NCBI GenBank assembly: GCA_947628395.1
Contig: CANQZP010000067.1
Coordinates: 1-6,791 of the forward strand
DNA length: 6,791 bases
Origin: an uncultured Clostridia bacterium
GTDB taxonomy: Bacteria > Bacillota > Clostridia > TANB77 > CAG-508
Direction: 5' to 3'
Positions 5,467-6,791 of the stretch are shown in pieces; the stretch's first letter is position 1; every line of letters begins with the position of its first letter. The notes below the pieces were generated by a model. The model did no database searches, had not been told where the DNA came from, and was given only the letters and a program-made list of their open reading frames with translations. A program made the translations under genes and the position numbers.

Positions 5467-6582
5467 ATGGTTGATGAAAGAATTAAAAAATTAGCTCATG
5501 GACTTGTAAATTATAGTGTAAAGGTACAAGAAAATGAAAATGTTTTAATTAACTTAGTTGGAGAAGATTCGTATCTTCTAGGAAGAGAACTAGTAAAAGA
5601 AGTGTATAAAGCAAAAGGAAATCCATTTGTTAAAATTGAAGATGAAAATATAAGACATGCTATTGTAAAAGAAGCAAATAAAGATATGTTAAATACAATG
5701 AGAGAATTAGACTTAGAGCAAATGAAAAAGATGGATGCGTATATTGCAGTTAGAGCTTCAGGAAATATTTCAAGTTTAATTGATATATCATCTTCTCAAA
5801 TGGAATTATATGAAAAAGAATATCAAGATGATATTTTAAATGAAAGAGTAGATAATACAAAATGGGTAATATTAAGATATCCAAATGATTCTATGGCACA
5901 ACTTGCAGGAATGAATACAGAGGAATTTGAAGATTTTTATTTTAATGTTTGTAATTTAGATTACAGCAAAATGAATAAAGCAATGGATAGCCTTCAAAGT
6001 TTAATGGCTAGAACTGATAGAGTTCATATTGTAGGCCCTGGAACAGATTTAAGTTTCTCAATAAAAGGAATGGGTGGAATAAAATGTGCAGGAGAATGTA
6101 ATATTCCTGATGGAGAAGTTTATTCAGCGCCTATTCGTGATTCAGTAAATGGAAAAGTTTCATATAATGCACTATCAACTTATAGAAATTTTACATTTAC
6201 AGATGTTGTACTTGAGTTTGAAAATGGAAAAGTTGTTAATGCTACTGCTAATAATACTCAAAAAATAAATGAGATTTTAGATACAGATGAAGGCGCAAGA
6301 TATATTGGTGAATTTGCATTGGGTGTAAATCCTTATGTAACAAAACCTATGAATGATATTTTATTTGATGAAAAGATTGCAGGAAGTTTTCATTTTACTC
6401 CAGGTAGAGCTTATAAGGATATGAATAATGGAAATGTTTCAGCAATACATTGGGATTTGGTTTGTATTCAAACTCCTGAATATGGTGGAGGAGAGATATA
6501 TTTTGATGATGTATTGATTAGAAAGGATGGAAGGTTTGTGCTTCCTGAATTAGAGGGATTGAATCCTGAAAATTTAATGTAA
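5467..6582 (+). CDS. M29-family metalloaminopeptidase (AmpS/PepS/aminopeptidase T type)
   Basis: Removes N-terminal residues from peptides in the cytoplasm using a two-metal site; a role in peptide recycling is inferred from the family. The 371 residues are somewhat shorter than the about 410 of the Staphylococcus and Thermus enzymes. The N-terminal half (about 1-180) is the less conserved alpha/beta domain. The C-terminal half holds the expected ligands in order: Glu217 in IPDGEVYSAP, Glu282 in GEFALGVNP, His309 in SFHFTPG, catalytic Tyr316 in GRAYKD, and His328 and Asp330 in AIHWD. The spacing His309-Tyr316 (7) and His328-Asp330 (2) matches the family, while the His309 to His328 gap (19) is shorter than the roughly 30 of Thermus AmpT. 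No signal peptide or membrane segment is seen. It is monocistronic, with its own consensus promoter, and no clear terminator follows. Confidence 0.94.
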   Translation: MVDERIKKLAHGLVNYSVKVQENENVLINLVGEDSYLLGRELVKEVYKAKGNPFVKIEDENIRHAIVKEANKDMLNTMRELDLEQMKKMDAYIAVRASGNISSLIDISSSQMELYEKEYQDDILNERVDNTKWVILRYPNDSMAQLAGMNTEEFEDFYFNVCNLDYSKMNKAMDSLQSLMARTDRVHIVGPGTDLSFSIKGMGGIKCAGECNIPDGEVYSAPIRDSVNGKVSYNALSTYRNFTFTDVVLEFENGKVVNATANNTQKINEILDTDEGARYIGEFALGVNPYVTKPMNDILFDEKIAGSFHFTPGRAYKDMNNGNVSAIHWDLVCIQTPEYGGGEIYFDDVLIRKDGRFVLPELEGLNPENLM

Positions 6583-6683
6583 ATGCTAAATTAAGTTTTT
6601 CAGATATGGGGACGGCAATGTATATTTAAGTTAAAAAAATTTTTTTCACTCATTAAAGCAGTATAAAAATTGATTTTTAAATA

Positions 6684-6725
6684 GCTGCGCAGCGACCAAA
6701 CGAGCGAAGCGAGTGCGATTGAAGC
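6684..6725. repeat. GC-rich repeat fragment in the 3' tail
   Basis: A GC-rich block in otherwise AT-rich non-coding sequence. It opens with the perfect 10-base palindrome GCTGCGCAGC (6684-6693) and continues with GAGCGAAGCGAG (6702-6713), GTGCGATT and GAAGC. Blocks of this type (GAGCGAAGCGAG near gene ends) are, from memory, frequent in Clostridia genomes. I see no coding potential or family assignment. The 100 bases before it (6583-6683) hold only AT-rich sequence, including an A7T7 run at 6633-6646, and a short TGGGGACGG at 6607-6615. Confidence 0.45.
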
Positions 6726-6765
6726 AACTTACAGATATTTTTGTATTTCGCATTTTCTTCGAAGA

Positions 6766-6791
6766 CCGGGCGATTGATAATCGCCCCTACG
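6766..6791 (-). repeat. short GC-rich hairpin repeat, right-edge copy (inverted)
   Basis: On the minus strand it reads GTAGGGGC followed by a hairpin and GCCCGG, the same outer boxes as the left-edge copy. GGGCGATT (6768-6775) pairs perfectly with AATCGCCC (6779-6786) around a three-base loop. The hairpin interior differs from the left copy, so the conserved part is the boxes and the fold. It ends at the last base of the window and is probably cut or followed by more sequence. Confidence 0.65.

Noticed and set aside
6633..6646. A7T7 run as terminator of the aminopeptidase gene
   Set aside because: The palindrome has only A-T pairs and cannot form a hairpin with a usable loop. A weaker AATTTA/TAAATT pairing at the stop codon (6571-6592) is also too unstable to call.
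1..6791. CRISPR array, tRNA or rRNA genes, integrase or toxin-antitoxin pair
   Set aside because: No regularly spaced direct repeats, no cloverleaf or rRNA signature and no small paired genes were seen on either strand.

Overview
The window is AT-rich, with strong purine-rich ribosome binding sites, consensus TTG-17-TATAAT promoters and A/T-ending codons. Together with its gene content (rubredoxin plus A-type flavoprotein, M29 aminopeptidase, prepilin-like BspA repeat protein) this points to an anaerobic low-GC Bacillota, most likely an uncultivated gut or rumen member of the class Clostridia. All five genes are on the + strand. Both ends of the window fall exactly in copies of one short GC-rich hairpin repeat in opposite orientation, so the window may be a complete short metagenomic contig that stopped at high-copy repeats.

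Layout. At 1-31 there is a short hairpin repeat that runs in frame into the first gene. At 21-1931 lies a surface protein with a type IV prepilin-like N-terminus followed by BspA-type leucine-rich repeats, closed by an intrinsic terminator (1947-1987). At 2020-3847 there is an isolated promoter and aspS (aspartyl-tRNA synthetase) with an unusual motif 2. At 3848-4019 lies a GC-rich, highly structured intergenic stretch that I cannot assign to any RNA family I know: a long bipartite helix encloses two hairpins, and a possible loop-to-tail pseudoknot joins one of them to the 3' flank. At 4020-5338 there is a two-gene unit, fprA (flavodiiron protein) and a short-loop rubredoxin 14 bases downstream, ended by a strong terminator (5350-5385). 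At 5412-6582 there is a consensus promoter and an M29-family metalloaminopeptidase. At 6583-6791 there is a gene-free tail with a GC-rich repeat fragment and the second copy of the edge repeat.

How the genes relate. Only fprA and rubredoxin form a clear functional pair: rubredoxin passes electrons to the di-iron/FMN protein, which reduces O2 to water (or NO to N2O), an oxygen-detoxifying route of anaerobes. aspS and the aminopeptidase are housekeeping genes with their own promoters. The prepilin-LRR protein is an accessory, probably exported protein. The most interesting unexplained item is the structured element between aspS and fprA, which may be a cis-acting leader of the oxygen-defence operon, a small RNA, or a repeat element.
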